Shown here one piece after another: positions 26,799-34,921 of a stretch of DNA of 64,000 nt (its first letter is position 1; each line of letters starts with the position of its first letter). The translations under genes were made by a program, and so were the position numbers. Origin of the DNA: JAGXLP01 sp964649445 (GTDB lineage Bacteria; Bipolaricaulota; Bipolaricaulia; M55B111); NCBI GenBank assembly GCA_964649445.1, contig CAZYPS010000002.1, positions 1-64,000 of the forward strand. The letters run 5' to 3'. Below the pieces are notes generated by a model. The model saw nothing but the letters and a program-made list of their open reading frames with translations, was not told the DNA's origin and searched no databases.

Positions 26799-28169
26799 CT
26801 ATTCAACCACCTCCGGGTGAGAGCTTTGCCCTGCCAGCAGACAGGTAAAATCGGAGATCCTAGTAACCGTCTCGAATTCTTTCACCAGTTCCAACACCTT
26901 TTCTTTCTCATTTTTCTCGAGGAATGGATCCACGATTCGATCGAACTTATCCGCGATATTCTCCAAAGAGGCAACACGTGCAGGCTCCGAGGTCACAGTT
27001 CCCGATTCAAAGGTCCTGCCATCGACCGTCTCAATGGTCACCTCAGTCGGCCACGCAGAAGTCTCGCCGACCTCCCTGGTGAGCGACCTGTTCATCTTTT
27101 CCAACTTCTCGGATTTAACTATCTCTATTCTTTCCGCCATCGCTCGCAGCTCAGGATCATCAAACCTTTCCCTCGACATACCGCCGACTGACACCCCTCC
27201 GTCAACTAGTGCTACGGCCAGAGGCCATTTCACGTTAAACTGAGCCTCCACTTCGTTAGAGGGAACGTCCTGACATAGCGCAATCAACTTCGAGAACCCT
27301 CGAACTTCCACTCTCTCGATTTCGCCCTTCGTTATATCGTGAGAATTCAGGAGCCCACGAGCCGCCTTTATCGGTGGATGTGACCAGCTACAGGACGGGA
27401 TTTCCTTAAACTCTACACCGCCCTCTTCCGCCATTATGTAGTGACTTCCCAGTTCTTCAAACAAAGAATTGTGATCTTTGGTTTCAAAGGAAGTCCCCGA
27501 ACCCGTGAAACCTCCCTTGGCCCATTCGGCCGCGATAATTCCCGTCATTGCTCCCCAGCCTGTTCCATGCTTGACCATAGAGGGGTTCTCCACCGCCCTC
27601 ATCATAGGTAAATAAGGCGAGTTGTAGTCCGCTATACCGAGAGCGTTACGAATCTCTTCCCCCTTCAGCCCGATCAAATTAGCAGATGCGGCGGCACAGG
27701 CCACCGACCCCCAGGAACCACAGGATCGGTATTCTTCGAACCTCTCGTGCCAGCACTTCCCCACCCGGTGAGCAGTCTCGTAACCTGCCGCTATGGCGGC
27801 AAGAACCTCCTTGCCAGAGGAACCCTGGCTTTCGCCGAGTGCCAGGACCGTCGGAATTATCTGAGCTCCTGGATGACCTCTGGTGTACTTTCCACCATCA
27901 TCTATGTCTAGCGCGTTAGCCATGTATCCGTTCGCCAGGGCAGCACCAACTGGAGCAGCTTGGCCCTTCATGATAACCGTCGCGTCTCCTTTTCCCCAGG
28001 TTTCCATTGCAAAGTTCGATACGATCTCCCCTGACCGGCTATCACTTCCCGCTATAGCCGCACTCACCGCATCAAGGAGGCAGGTTTTCGTTTTGCGCTT
28101 CACTTCGTCCGGCAGGTCGTTCCAGCCAAGATCTCTCAGAAAAGAGACAAGATAGTCTGTCGCGCTCAT
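26799..28169 (-). CDS. MmgE/PrpD family protein
   Basis: A 456-residue member of the family that includes 2-methylcitrate dehydratase, cis-aconitate decarboxylase and iminodisuccinate epimerase. Typical segments are KTCLLDAVSAAIAGSDS, the central GYMANALDIDD with GHPGAQIIPTVLAL (active-site region), and VKHGTGWGAMTGIIAAEWAKGGFTG. The active sites of this family act on di- or tricarboxylic acids by proton abstraction. The reaction here is unknown. Its start overlaps the stop of the UroD-family methyltransferase gene (ATGA), and its ribosome site GGGAGG lies inside that gene. Together with the next two genes it forms a tight catabolic unit, so a carboxylated methylamine-derived substrate is plausible. 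Confidence 0.85.
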   Translation of the reverse strand: MSATDYLVSFLRDLGWNDLPDEVKRKTKTCLLDAVSAAIAGSDSRSGEIVSNFAMETWGKGDATVIMKGQAAPVGAALANGYMANALDIDDGGKYTRGHPGAQIIPTVLALGESQGSSGKEVLAAIAAGYETAHRVGKCWHERFEEYRSCGSWGSVACAAASANLIGLKGEEIRNALGIADYNSPYLPMMRAVENPSMVKHGTGWGAMTGIIAAEWAKGGFTGSGTSFETKDHNSLFEELGSHYIMAEEGGVEFKEIPSCSWSHPPIKAARGLLNSHDITKGEIERVEVRGFSKLIALCQDVPSNEVEAQFNVKWPLAVALVDGGVSVGGMSRERFDDPELRAMAERIEIVKSEKLEKMNRSLTREVGETSAWPTEVTIETVDGRTFESGTVTSEPARVASLENIADKFDRIVDPFLEKNEKEKVLELVKEFETVTRISDFTCLLAGQSSHPEVVE

Positions 28170-29269
28170 CCGAAATATACCTCCCGCTCTTCCATATTAT
28201 CACCGACCAGATCGAGCGGGTAACCTCCACGGTTTTTTGTCGTCTCTACCATGGCTTCCACGTTGGCGGACGGAGTTTCAGGTGCTAGAGAACAGTTTCC
28301 AGCCAGGATGTAGTTTCCATCAGGTCCTGCAGCCTCTATGCTGGTCTCGACTGCCTTTTTTATATCCTCTGCATTGCCGGTTAAAAGTAGCCCCGAAGTT
28401 GGTATCCGACCCATGATAGTAGTCTCGGGATAACTATTCCTTATTTCTTCGAGTCCCTTACCCCCTATACCGTCGATGTGATAGATGTCCGCACCGGCCC
28501 GAACCGCCAGGTCGAATCGGTCACCCCACTCCCCACAGGTATGAAAGAGTACCTTCGCCTCAGTATTAGAACGTACCTTATTTATTATCTCTTTCTCGGA
28601 AGGATAAACCAGCTCCCGGTATTGTGTTCGGGATATCATAGAGCTGCTGGCAAACGGGTCGGTAATTCCGAGAACGTCGGCCCCCGCCTCGACGGTCAGT
28701 GCGGCGTACTCGTAAACTTTTTCCGTCATCAGATCGACCAGCTCTTTAACGAACGAGGAGTCTCGAATTAAATTCTCGAATAACTTCTCAAAACCTCTAA
28801 GCAGACAGGCCTCTCGAAACGGAGAAGAGATAGAAGCAATTAGTGGAATATCAGAAATGAGTTCCTTTTTTAGCTTTTCATTGACCTCTAAGGTGAACGG
28901 TACAAAATCCCCATCGATAACCTCTCGAGAGTAGAGTTTATCAAGATCGATTCTATCACTTTTTCCAGTTAGCCCGGGTTCCGTCATACTCGGGGACTCG
29001 TCATCCCCGATAAGCAATTTAGCTCCGAGCGCATCGGCAATCATGCCCGGACCACCGAGTCCAGTCACTCCGTCATAACCAAACTTCCTAAGACCGACAA
29101 TCTGGGCTTCGACGAACTTTTCTCCATTTTTCATAACCTCTCCATAATTGTACCCCGCTTGACGAATTTGGAAATGATTGGAATAAGTTAGGACCGGTAC
29201 CCTGTCAGGCTCTTCCGACCCAATACATGCAAATACTCTATCTTTAGAACTGTAGTTAAATTCCGTCAT
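28166..29269 (-). CDS. Uroporphyrinogen decarboxylase-family corrinoid methyltransferase (MtbA/MtaA-like)
   Basis: A 367-residue TIM-barrel protein of the UroD superfamily. It is not a heme-pathway UroD: it carries the zinc site of the MtaA/MtbA methyltransferases, HTC at residues 243-245 (LFHTCGEW) and a late cysteine at residue 326 (AGNCSLAPETP). Such enzymes move a methyl group between a corrinoid protein and a thiol or folate acceptor. It lies between the MttB-like enzyme, which would load the corrinoid, and the MmgE/PrpD enzyme. No corrinoid-binding protein gene is found in the window, so it must be supplied from elsewhere. The start has CTGGAG seven bases upstream. Confidence 0.82.
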   Translation of the reverse strand: MTEFNYSSKDRVFACIGSEEPDRVPVLTYSNHFQIRQAGYNYGEVMKNGEKFVEAQIVGLRKFGYDGVTGLGGPGMIADALGAKLLIGDDESPSMTEPGLTGKSDRIDLDKLYSREVIDGDFVPFTLEVNEKLKKELISDIPLIASISSPFREACLLRGFEKLFENLIRDSSFVKELVDLMTEKVYEYAALTVEAGADVLGITDPFASSSMISRTQYRELVYPSEKEIINKVRSNTEAKVLFHTCGEWGDRFDLAVRAGADIYHIDGIGGKGLEEIRNSYPETTIMGRIPTSGLLLTGNAEDIKKAVETSIEAAGPDGNYILAGNCSLAPETPSANVEAMVETTKNRGGYPLDLVGDNMEEREVYFG

Positions 29270-29310
29270 CCAAACTCCAGGGTTACAAATTTTGTCACCA
29301 AACCGAGCAG

Positions 29311-30714
29311 TTAATCGAGTTCAGCCTTACTCTTTTCCACAACCTGGTCCATAGCTTGAACAGCCTCGTCAGCTAGAGGGTCGGGTTCATGTTCATTAAT
29401 GATATTTTGGGCTTTCTCCCGAGCTCTCTCACGAAAGTCTTTGCTCCCGGAGTTCTTCCAGCTATCGTAACTTTTTCTGTCCAGTAACTCGGGCTGGTAA
29501 AGAGACTTAAACGTATTCAGAGTAGATTCATCGGTCAGAAAGCTTCCTCCAGGACCAACTCTCTTTAGGGCATCGATCGCCAGGTGTTCATCGTCCATAT
29601 TTATTCCTTTCTGGAGTCTTCGCACGTACCCAACGATCTCGTTTCCGATGACGACCGATTCCAGTGATCCTGTCTGTCCCGACTCAAGATAACCGACGTC
29701 ATGGATCAAATCCGCCTCACTGCAGGCCATTTCAGCAATAGAGATCGAAGCTTCCATCGCTTGCTGACCATCGATCAGTTTGGAATCACTAAAACCTGCT
29801 TCGCTAAATACCGGCATATCCAGGTATTTGCTAACTTCGCTAAGCGCTTTATCGATCAGCAAAGCTGCTGGTAGACCGTAGGAAGCCCCTGCCGTCTTCA
29901 TATCCATCGGAGAAGCGGCACCACCTATTATCACCGGGGCACCGGGACGTTTAAGCTGAGATATTACTACGCCGCTTAACTCCTCCGCCAGCGACATAAC
30001 TACCGTCCCGGCGGGCGCAGCCGGACTAGAGGCTCCGGGAAGCGTACCGGATGTATAAGTAGCAGGAACTCCGTACTCCGCGGACAGCAACAGACGGCCC
30101 AGAGCGTCTTCGCTTCCAACGAACGGACTGGTAGGCTCCGTATACTGAATAAAGAACGGTTTATCTTCTAGCTCATCCCTGCCTCCCGCAACCGCTACCC
30201 CCATTTCGAACAATTCTTCCGTATTTCTGTTGTCAGCTGACGTAAAGACAAACGGTTTACTGTTATTGACCGTCATTGCCCTGAACTGATACAAATCGGC
30301 CAGCCTGGTCGGAACATCCTGCGGCAGAGCCATACTCATAAGAAAGTCCATATTAGGCAAAGCGTCGACAAGTAAGCTAAAATTCTTTACGTCACTCAGC
30401 TTGCTTTGCCTCCTTTCACCCGTTTCCAGATCGATCGTACTGGGATTATCCGAACCTGGCCCAAAATAGTTTTCCTCGCTTCCCAGCTCAAGCGCCAGGT
30501 CACCGTTTCGATCGTAAACAGGTACGTACTTCGGGGCAGAAGATAGAGTTTCTTCAACGTGATGGGGTTTGAGGTAAACCCTTTCCCCCTCGACTTTTGC
30601 ACCGGCTTCCTTGAACAATTCCAGTGCTTCACCATGTTTTACCTCTATACCTACCTTCTCCAGAACGTACAGAGCTTTGTTATAAATTTTTTTCTTCTCT
30701 TGTTCTACTAACAT
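29311..30714 (-). CDS. MttB-family (trimethylamine/betaine) methyltransferase, non-pyrrolysine type
   Basis: A member of the COG5598 trimethylamine methyltransferase family, 467 residues from the chosen start. Family landmarks include VLEKVGIEVKHGEALELFKEAGAKVEG, GPGSDNPSTIDLETGERR, PFVFTSADN and GGAASPMDMKTAGASYG. The frame is open throughout, with no in-frame amber codon, so it belongs to the non-pyrrolysine branch. Characterised members of that branch demethylate quaternary amines such as glycine betaine, proline betaine or carnitine onto a corrinoid protein. The substrate here is unknown. The start at 30714 is chosen over the ATG at 30723 because AGGAGA sits only one base from the latter and nine from the former. 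The FadR-type regulator gene is just upstream. Confidence 0.87.
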   Translation of the reverse strand: MLVEQEKKKIYNKALYVLEKVGIEVKHGEALELFKEAGAKVEGERVYLKPHHVEETLSSAPKYVPVYDRNGDLALELGSEENYFGPGSDNPSTIDLETGERRQSKLSDVKNFSLLVDALPNMDFLMSMALPQDVPTRLADLYQFRAMTVNNSKPFVFTSADNRNTEELFEMGVAVAGGRDELEDKPFFIQYTEPTSPFVGSEDALGRLLLSAEYGVPATYTSGTLPGASSPAAPAGTVVMSLAEELSGVVISQLKRPGAPVIIGGAASPMDMKTAGASYGLPAALLIDKALSEVSKYLDMPVFSEAGFSDSKLIDGQQAMEASISIAEMACSEADLIHDVGYLESGQTGSLESVVIGNEIVGYVRRLQKGINMDDEHLAIDALKRVGPGGSFLTDESTLNTFKSLYQPELLDRKSYDSWKNSGSKDFRERAREKAQNIINEHEPDPLADEAVQAMDQVVEKSKAELD

Positions 30715-30810
30715 TTTACCCATTCTCCTTTTTTAAATTTAATTTGAAGTTACTAAGGCCAAACAGTGAGATAATCGTCCGGGGACTTCAATTTCAGACC
30801 GATCAAATAG

Positions 30811-31515
30811 TCAGGAATACCTCTCAAAGTGCTCTTTGATCCGGTTCGCCGCCAACTCTGAGTCATTCTTCTTCAGGGCAAGGAAAATCTTCCTGTGGAT
30901 ATCAAGCGATTCCAGCAAGTAATTCCTCTTATCGGGTAAATAGTGTTTCTTTTCCAGTTTGCGCCACATTCGATCATTCATAATTCCCTGAAGATTTTTC
31001 AACGTATCTTCGATCACATCGTTCTTTGTAGCTTCCGCAATTCCCAGATGAAACCGCTTATGAAGATCGAGAAAAACCTCGTAATCATCGTCTCGAGCGG
31101 CCTTTTCCATATTCTTCAATGTTTTTTTCACTTTTTCCCCGTCTTTGTCGGAAAACTTACTCGCCGCTATTTCTACTATCCCTACTTCGAAAGATCTTCG
31201 AGCTTCCTGAAGTTCAAGCGGCTTGGGGTGATCGACCAGAATGCTTAATATCTTGTCCTGGATATTGTCTTCAGAGGGAATCTGCTTCACGTAAGTACCT
31301 TTGCCGACCTTTGTCTGAATTATTCCTCCCAGCCTCAAAGCCGCTAACGCTTCCCGGACAGAGGCCCTGCTGACTCCCGTCATATCCGAGAGTTCCTCCT
31401 CAGTAGGAAGTTTGTCTCCTACGCCGAAATCCCCGCTCTTAATCGCATCCACTAATTGATTGGCAACGTGCAAGGGTTTCTTTCTTTTTTCCAGTTTCTG
31501 GAACTCGAAATCCAT
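30811..31515 (-). CDS. GntR/FadR-family transcriptional regulator
   Basis: A 234-residue regulator. The N-terminal winged helix is GDKLPTEEELSDMTGVSRASVREALAALRLGGII, with the wing TKVGKGTYV. The C-terminal 150 residues are an all-helical FCD ligand-binding domain with metal-site-like histidines (LHKRFHLGIAEATKN, and HRKIFLAL near the end). FadR-type regulators usually respond to a carboxylic acid or related intermediate of the pathway they control. It is the first gene of the minus-strand run leading into the MttB-like, UroD-like and MmgE/PrpD genes, so it likely controls that run. GAGGGGTGG precedes the ATG. A symmetric TGTCAGACA element lies 30 bases upstream. Confidence 0.9.
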   Translation of the reverse strand: MDFEFQKLEKRKKPLHVANQLVDAIKSGDFGVGDKLPTEEELSDMTGVSRASVREALAALRLGGIIQTKVGKGTYVKQIPSEDNIQDKILSILVDHPKPLELQEARRSFEVGIVEIAASKFSDKDGEKVKKTLKNMEKAARDDDYEVFLDLHKRFHLGIAEATKNDVIEDTLKNLQGIMNDRMWRKLEKKHYLPDKRNYLLESLDIHRKIFLALKKNDSELAANRIKEHFERYS

Positions 31516-31544
31516 GATCCACCCCTCATAAGTCAGCCATCATA

Positions 31545-31553
31545 TGTCAGACA
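31545..31553. promoter_or_regulatory. Candidate FadR-type operator (TGTC-N-GACA)
   Basis: The 9-base symmetric element TGTCAGACA lies 30 bases upstream of the regulator start, with an AAGTCAGCC half-similar copy about 15 bases away. The shape fits the short GT-N-AC-type palindromes bound by FadR-group regulators. Autoregulation is inferred from position. Confidence 0.4.
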
Positions 31554-31661
31554 AATTAACCTTAAAAAAATGACTCCAACGAGCAAACTCTAAACTTCTT
31601 CAAAACTGAAATTTTTTGCCAAAACCAAGACAACCAATTTCCACTCCATCGAGAAAAAATA

Positions 31662-32342
31662 TCACTTGCTGCTCTCCAGGCCCGGTATCCTTACTCTTTC
31701 TTCAACTATATCCAAAACCTTTGTAAACCCAGTTACGATAATTATGTAAATAAACGCCACTATGATAAAAACTTCTAAATAGCGAAAATTTCTCGCCGCA
31801 ATTATCTTTGCCTTTGCCATCAGTTCAGGTGCACCAACGGTAAAAGCCAGAGAAGTGTATTTTAACATATAGATCAGCTCGTTGGACCACGAAGGGATGG
31901 CGAGCCGTAATGCCTGAGGTAGAATTATGCTTTTTATTGCACCAAGTTTCCCCATTCCAATGGACCTAGCTGCGGTCATCTGTCCTGCACCGACGGATTG
32001 AATTGCACCTCGGAAATATTCCGCCTGGTAGGCAGACGTATTTATTCCTAAAGCGATCCCGGCAGCAAGTAAAGGGTTAAGGAAAATACCTACATCGGGT
32101 AATCCGTAATATACGATGAAAAGCTGGACCAGCAAAGGCGTACCTCGAACAAGTTCTACGAAAGTAGTGGTAACCCCATAAACCAGTTTATTACCATAAA
32201 CTCTTCCAAGTGAAAGAGCCAGACCAATTATAAAACCGGAACTAATACAAATTGCCGTAAGGGCCAGAGTTACTCCAACTCCATTCAGTAACCGTGGTCC
32301 TATTTCCCAGGCTAACTGGAAAAAGTTTACAAGTTCTGTCAT
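31662..32342 (-). CDS. Polar amino acid ABC transporter permease (HisM/GlnP-like)
   Basis: A 226-residue permease of the polar amino-acid family with about five membrane segments. It has the family motif TTFVELVRGTPLLVQLFIVYYGLP, the AYQAEYFRGAIQSVGAGQMTAARSIGM EAA-type loop contacting the ATPase, and ILPQALRLAIPSWSNELIYMLK. It pairs with the permease encoded just upstream to form the channel. It is the last gene of the set, and no ATPase gene follows; the next gene downstream is the FadR-type regulator. GAGAGGATG precedes the ATG. Confidence 0.92.
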   Translation of the reverse strand: MTELVNFFQLAWEIGPRLLNGVGVTLALTAICISSGFIIGLALSLGRVYGNKLVYGVTTTFVELVRGTPLLVQLFIVYYGLPDVGIFLNPLLAAGIALGINTSAYQAEYFRGAIQSVGAGQMTAARSIGMGKLGAIKSIILPQALRLAIPSWSNELIYMLKYTSLAFTVGAPELMAKAKIIAARNFRYLEVFIIVAFIYIIIVTGFTKVLDIVEERVRIPGLESSK

Positions 32343-32403
32343 TTCATCCTCTCATATCCTGCAAATACTTAACTCACTTCTTTTCAAACTACCAATTCAA
32401 AAG

Positions 32404-33060
32404 TCAACTTCGTCGTTCAAATCCTGGCACCCATAACCTATCTTCCAGCCAGTACAGTAAAGCGTTACCGGCTCTCGTCAGGACCAGGTAAACCAGTGCA
32501 ACAATTCCATAAATCAACAAAGCATTCCCATAGGTATAGGATATTATATATCTGGATCTCCGCATGATTTCTACAACACCAACTACGTAGGCAAGAGAAG
32601 TATCCTTGGTCTCAGAGGCGTATTCGTTCGACCAGGGACCTATCGCGAGCCGAATAGCTTGCGGAAGAACCACGTGCCAGATCCCCTGAATTTGTGTCAT
32701 CCCTATTGACCGAGCTGCCATCATTTGACCGGATTTTATGGACTGAATTGCTCCACGGAAAATCTGGGATTGATACGCAGAAGACCTCAACCCCAATGCG
32801 AGAATAGAGGTGAACAGCGGTGGCAAATCAAGAGCATAATAGGACAAAAACAGCAATACAAGAGCGGGAATCGCCCGGAGTCCCCGCTGTATGAGCATTG
32901 CAATTTTGGAGACTACCGTACCGCCATACACTTCCATAACGGCAAGCAGTAGACCGCCCACCAGGCCCAGACTCAATAACCCTACGAGTAACTCCAGGGT
33001 TATGAGCAAGCCCTGTAAGAGATAAGGTGCTTCACCGGCTAAAACTTGAAAAATTTCCAT
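32404..33060 (-). CDS. Polar amino acid ABC transporter permease
   Basis: A 218-residue partner permease of the same family, with SSAYQSQIFRGAIQSIKSGQMMAARSIGM as the ATPase-contact loop and VVLPQAIRLAIGPWSNEYASETKDTSLAYV after it. The two permeases are similar to each other along the whole length. No good ribosome site precedes its ATG, and a stable hairpin separates it from the binding-protein gene upstream. The permeases are therefore probably made at a much lower level than the binding protein, the usual ratio for such systems. Confidence 0.9.
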   Translation of the reverse strand: MEIFQVLAGEAPYLLQGLLITLELLVGLLSLGLVGGLLLAVMEVYGGTVVSKIAMLIQRGLRAIPALVLLFLSYYALDLPPLFTSILALGLRSSAYQSQIFRGAIQSIKSGQMMAARSIGMTQIQGIWHVVLPQAIRLAIGPWSNEYASETKDTSLAYVVGVVEIMRRSRYIISYTYGNALLIYGIVALVYLVLTRAGNALLYWLEDRLWVPGFERRS

Positions 33061-33082
33061 GGTTATTTCGTGAAATAAAATT

Positions 33083-33110
33083 AGGAAGGGTCCAAAAAAG
33101 GACCCTTCCT
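33083..33110 (-). terminator. Intercistronic hairpin between binding protein and permease genes
   Basis: AGGAAGGGTCC (33083-33093) pairs perfectly with GGACCCTTCCT (33100-33110) around six A. On the minus strand the stem is followed by TAATTTTATTTC. It lies between the binding-protein stop and the permease start, so it probably acts as a leaky terminator or a 3' stabiliser that favours the binding-protein message. Confidence 0.7.
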
Positions 33111-33140
33111 GAATGAGTAACCAAAATCCGGACCTAGCTC

Positions 33141-33968
33141 CTATTCGCTACAGGTCAACTCTCTCCCCAGAGGTATTTTGGCGGGAGGTGCGTATCCGTA
33201 TTCCGCGAGGTATTCGTTGAATATTTCCATCCATTTTCCCGACTCAAAGACTTTCTGCATGCCCTCATTTATCTTTGGCAGCAGGTTGTGGGGATCTCCC
33301 TCAGTAACGGCGTAAGCGTATTGCTCGCCCGTAGCTATAGTTCCGATGATCTTAACGTCCCTCCCCTCCTTGACGAAATTTTTGGCAGTAGTTGTATCGG
33401 CAAGAACCGCATCGAGGCGACCTGTGGTTAGATCCTCAACGGATAAAACGTAGTTTTCGTAGGCTTTCAAGTTTACGTCAACGCCATCGTCAATTAGCTC
33501 ATCCTGAACCCACATGTATCCGGTGGTGCCTCTCTGAGCCCCGACTTGATGCCCCATGGACATTGCCGTAATTGCGTTCAAATCTGAATCGTCAGAAACA
33601 AGGACGGCTTGATTCACGGACCAGTACGGCCTGGAATAGTCAATTGTTTTGTCGCGCTCACACGTTATCGACAAACCGCTCACCAGAACATCTATTTTGC
33701 CCGACCCGAGAGCAGATACTATCGTTTCCCAGGGCATGTCGATAATCTCTATATCTATATTTTCTTCTTCGGCTATTGCCCTGATTACCTCTACGTCAAA
33801 CCCTTTATACTCACCCTTTTCTACGTAAGTCCAGGGAGGAAAATTCGCGTCAACGCCAACTTTGTAAACGTCTTTTTCCTGTCCTTGAACTCCAAGCCCC
33901 ACAAAGACACTCATCAAAACCGCAATTGTTAGAACAACTGAAACTAGACTCTTCGTTCTTAACTGCAA
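33141..33968 (-). CDS. Polar amino acid ABC transporter substrate-binding protein
   Basis: A 275-residue family-3 binding protein. The signal peptide covers residues 1-29 and ends at GVQGQE, a type-I cleavage site without a lipobox cysteine. The mature part has VGVDANFPPWTYVEKGEYKGFDVEVIRAIAEE, DVLVSGLSITCERDKTIDYSRPYW and the family-typical GAQRGTTGYM and DAVLADTTTAKNFV. The two lobes bind an amino acid or a similar zwitterion, such as a betaine, which would match the adjacent MttB-like pathway; that link is inference. The start is TTG with AGGAGG at seven bases. Inverted repeats with TACC-N-GGTA cores lie upstream. Confidence 0.92.
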   Translation of the reverse strand: MQLRTKSLVSVVLTIAVLMSVFVGLGVQGQEKDVYKVGVDANFPPWTYVEKGEYKGFDVEVIRAIAEEENIDIEIIDMPWETIVSALGSGKIDVLVSGLSITCERDKTIDYSRPYWSVNQAVLVSDDSDLNAITAMSMGHQVGAQRGTTGYMWVQDELIDDGVDVNLKAYENYVLSVEDLTTGRLDAVLADTTTAKNFVKEGRDVKIIGTIATGEQYAYAVTEGDPHNLLPKINEGMQKVFESGKWMEIFNEYLAEYGYAPPAKIPLGRELTCSE

Positions 33969-34329
33969 TTTAGACCTCCTATTTTCAAAACGCCGTGTAT
34001 ACCTGGTCTAACCGTAATTACCAGGTAGAAACCACAATTTCACCGCCTCTTCCAGTACGCAACCAGCATTTGATTTAGATGTTACACAACTAGCTGACTT
34101 AGTTTAACGGCTGTAGTGTTTTAACGCAAATTTTATTTACAATATAAACAATTCGAGAGTGATAACTGCACTATTTCTTATTTACAATCCCCTGTTGCTC
34201 ATCAGCCCCGCTAACTCAGTGTAACCACTGGCAAACGAGAAATTCTTCCTCCCCTTTCACCTTTCCAACGACCCTTTTGAGACATAAAATAGCATAGGCA
34301 TAAATTTATATTTGAGAGGAATACGCACT
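33969..34329. other. Divergent intergenic region
   Basis: A stretch of 361 bases between the amino-acid binding protein (minus) and the DUF99 gene (plus). It holds the inverted repeat at 34000-34027 and AT-rich stretches that could hold promoters in both directions, for example TTGAGA...CATAAAT before DUF99. No RNA gene or short coding frame is supported. Confidence 0.5.
34000..34027. promoter_or_regulatory. Inverted repeat TACCTGGT-N12-ACCAGGTA, possible operator
   Basis: Eight-base perfect inverted arms (34000-34007 and 34020-34027) are spaced by 12 bases, about 35 bases upstream of the binding-protein start. Each arm contains the TACC-N-GGTA-like core also found at 7948-7958. A repressor site is the likely reading, but the protein is unknown. 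Confidence 0.4.
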
Positions 34330-34899
34330 ATGCATATCAAAGACCAAAGCAAAATAATTGGCTGGGACGACGGCCCGTTTGAATTCGACCAGGAAGAAAT
34401 GGTTCCTGTCGTGGGAGCAGTAACCAGGGGCGGGGAACGCCTGGACGGTGTAATTAAGACCGAGATAGAAAAAGACGGAATAAACGGCACCAAACGGTTG
34501 GCGACTTCGATCAACGACAGCAAACACAAACAGGACCTAAAACTTATCATGCTAGACGGTATAACCTACGGCGGATTCAACGTAATTGATATAGTAGACC
34601 TATCTGAAATGACAGGAATCCCTGTTATAGCAGCGACAAAGGAAAGAGTCGACAAAAATTCATTCAGAGAAGCGCTATCAAACATGTCCAGGTTCGAAAA
34701 ACGGTGGAAAGCTGTTAAAAAGGCCGGGAAAATAAGACAAACTCGCGCAAGAGAATCCAAACTTTATTATCAAAAAACGGCCGTCTCTAGCGAAGAAGCC
34801 GAGCGGGCGATAACTATCACCACTATTCATTCAACTATCCCCGAGCCAATACGACTTGCAAATTTGATTTCAAAATCGTTTGTGTCCGGAGAAAGTTAA
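34330..34899 (+). CDS. DUF99 family protein (EndoNuc-dU-like)
   Basis: A 189-residue protein of the DUF99 family, which is mainly archaeal and has been grouped by fold with endonuclease V. Recognisable parts are IIGWDDGPFEF near the start, VVGAVTRGGERLDGVI, LIMLDGITYGGFNVIDI (with an acidic strand end suited to metal binding) and TIHSTIPEPIRLANLIS at the end. A role in nucleic-acid repair or RNA handling is plausible but unproven here. The start at 34330 is chosen over an in-frame TTG at 34312 because GAGAGGA ends nine bases before it. It is 22 bases upstream of dtd on the same strand. Confidence 0.78.
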   Translation: MHIKDQSKIIGWDDGPFEFDQEEMVPVVGAVTRGGERLDGVIKTEIEKDGINGTKRLATSINDSKHKQDLKLIMLDGITYGGFNVIDIVDLSEMTGIPVIAATKERVDKNSFREALSNMSRFEKRWKAVKKAGKIRQTRARESKLYYQKTAVSSEEAERAITITTIHSTIPEPIRLANLISKSFVSGES

Positions 34900-34921
34900 T
34901 AACTCAATTAAAGGAGGTAAC

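Noticed and set aside
28166..29269. Heme-pathway uroporphyrinogen decarboxylase
   Set aside because: It has the HxC...C zinc ligands of corrinoid methyltransferases and lies beside an MttB-family gene.
29311..30714. Pyrrolysine-containing MttB
   Set aside because: The frame is open over its whole length with no in-frame TAG, so it is the non-pyrrolysine type.
34312..34329. Earlier TTG start for the DUF99 protein
   Set aside because: The ribosome site GAGAGGA overlaps that start and is well placed for the ATG at 34330.
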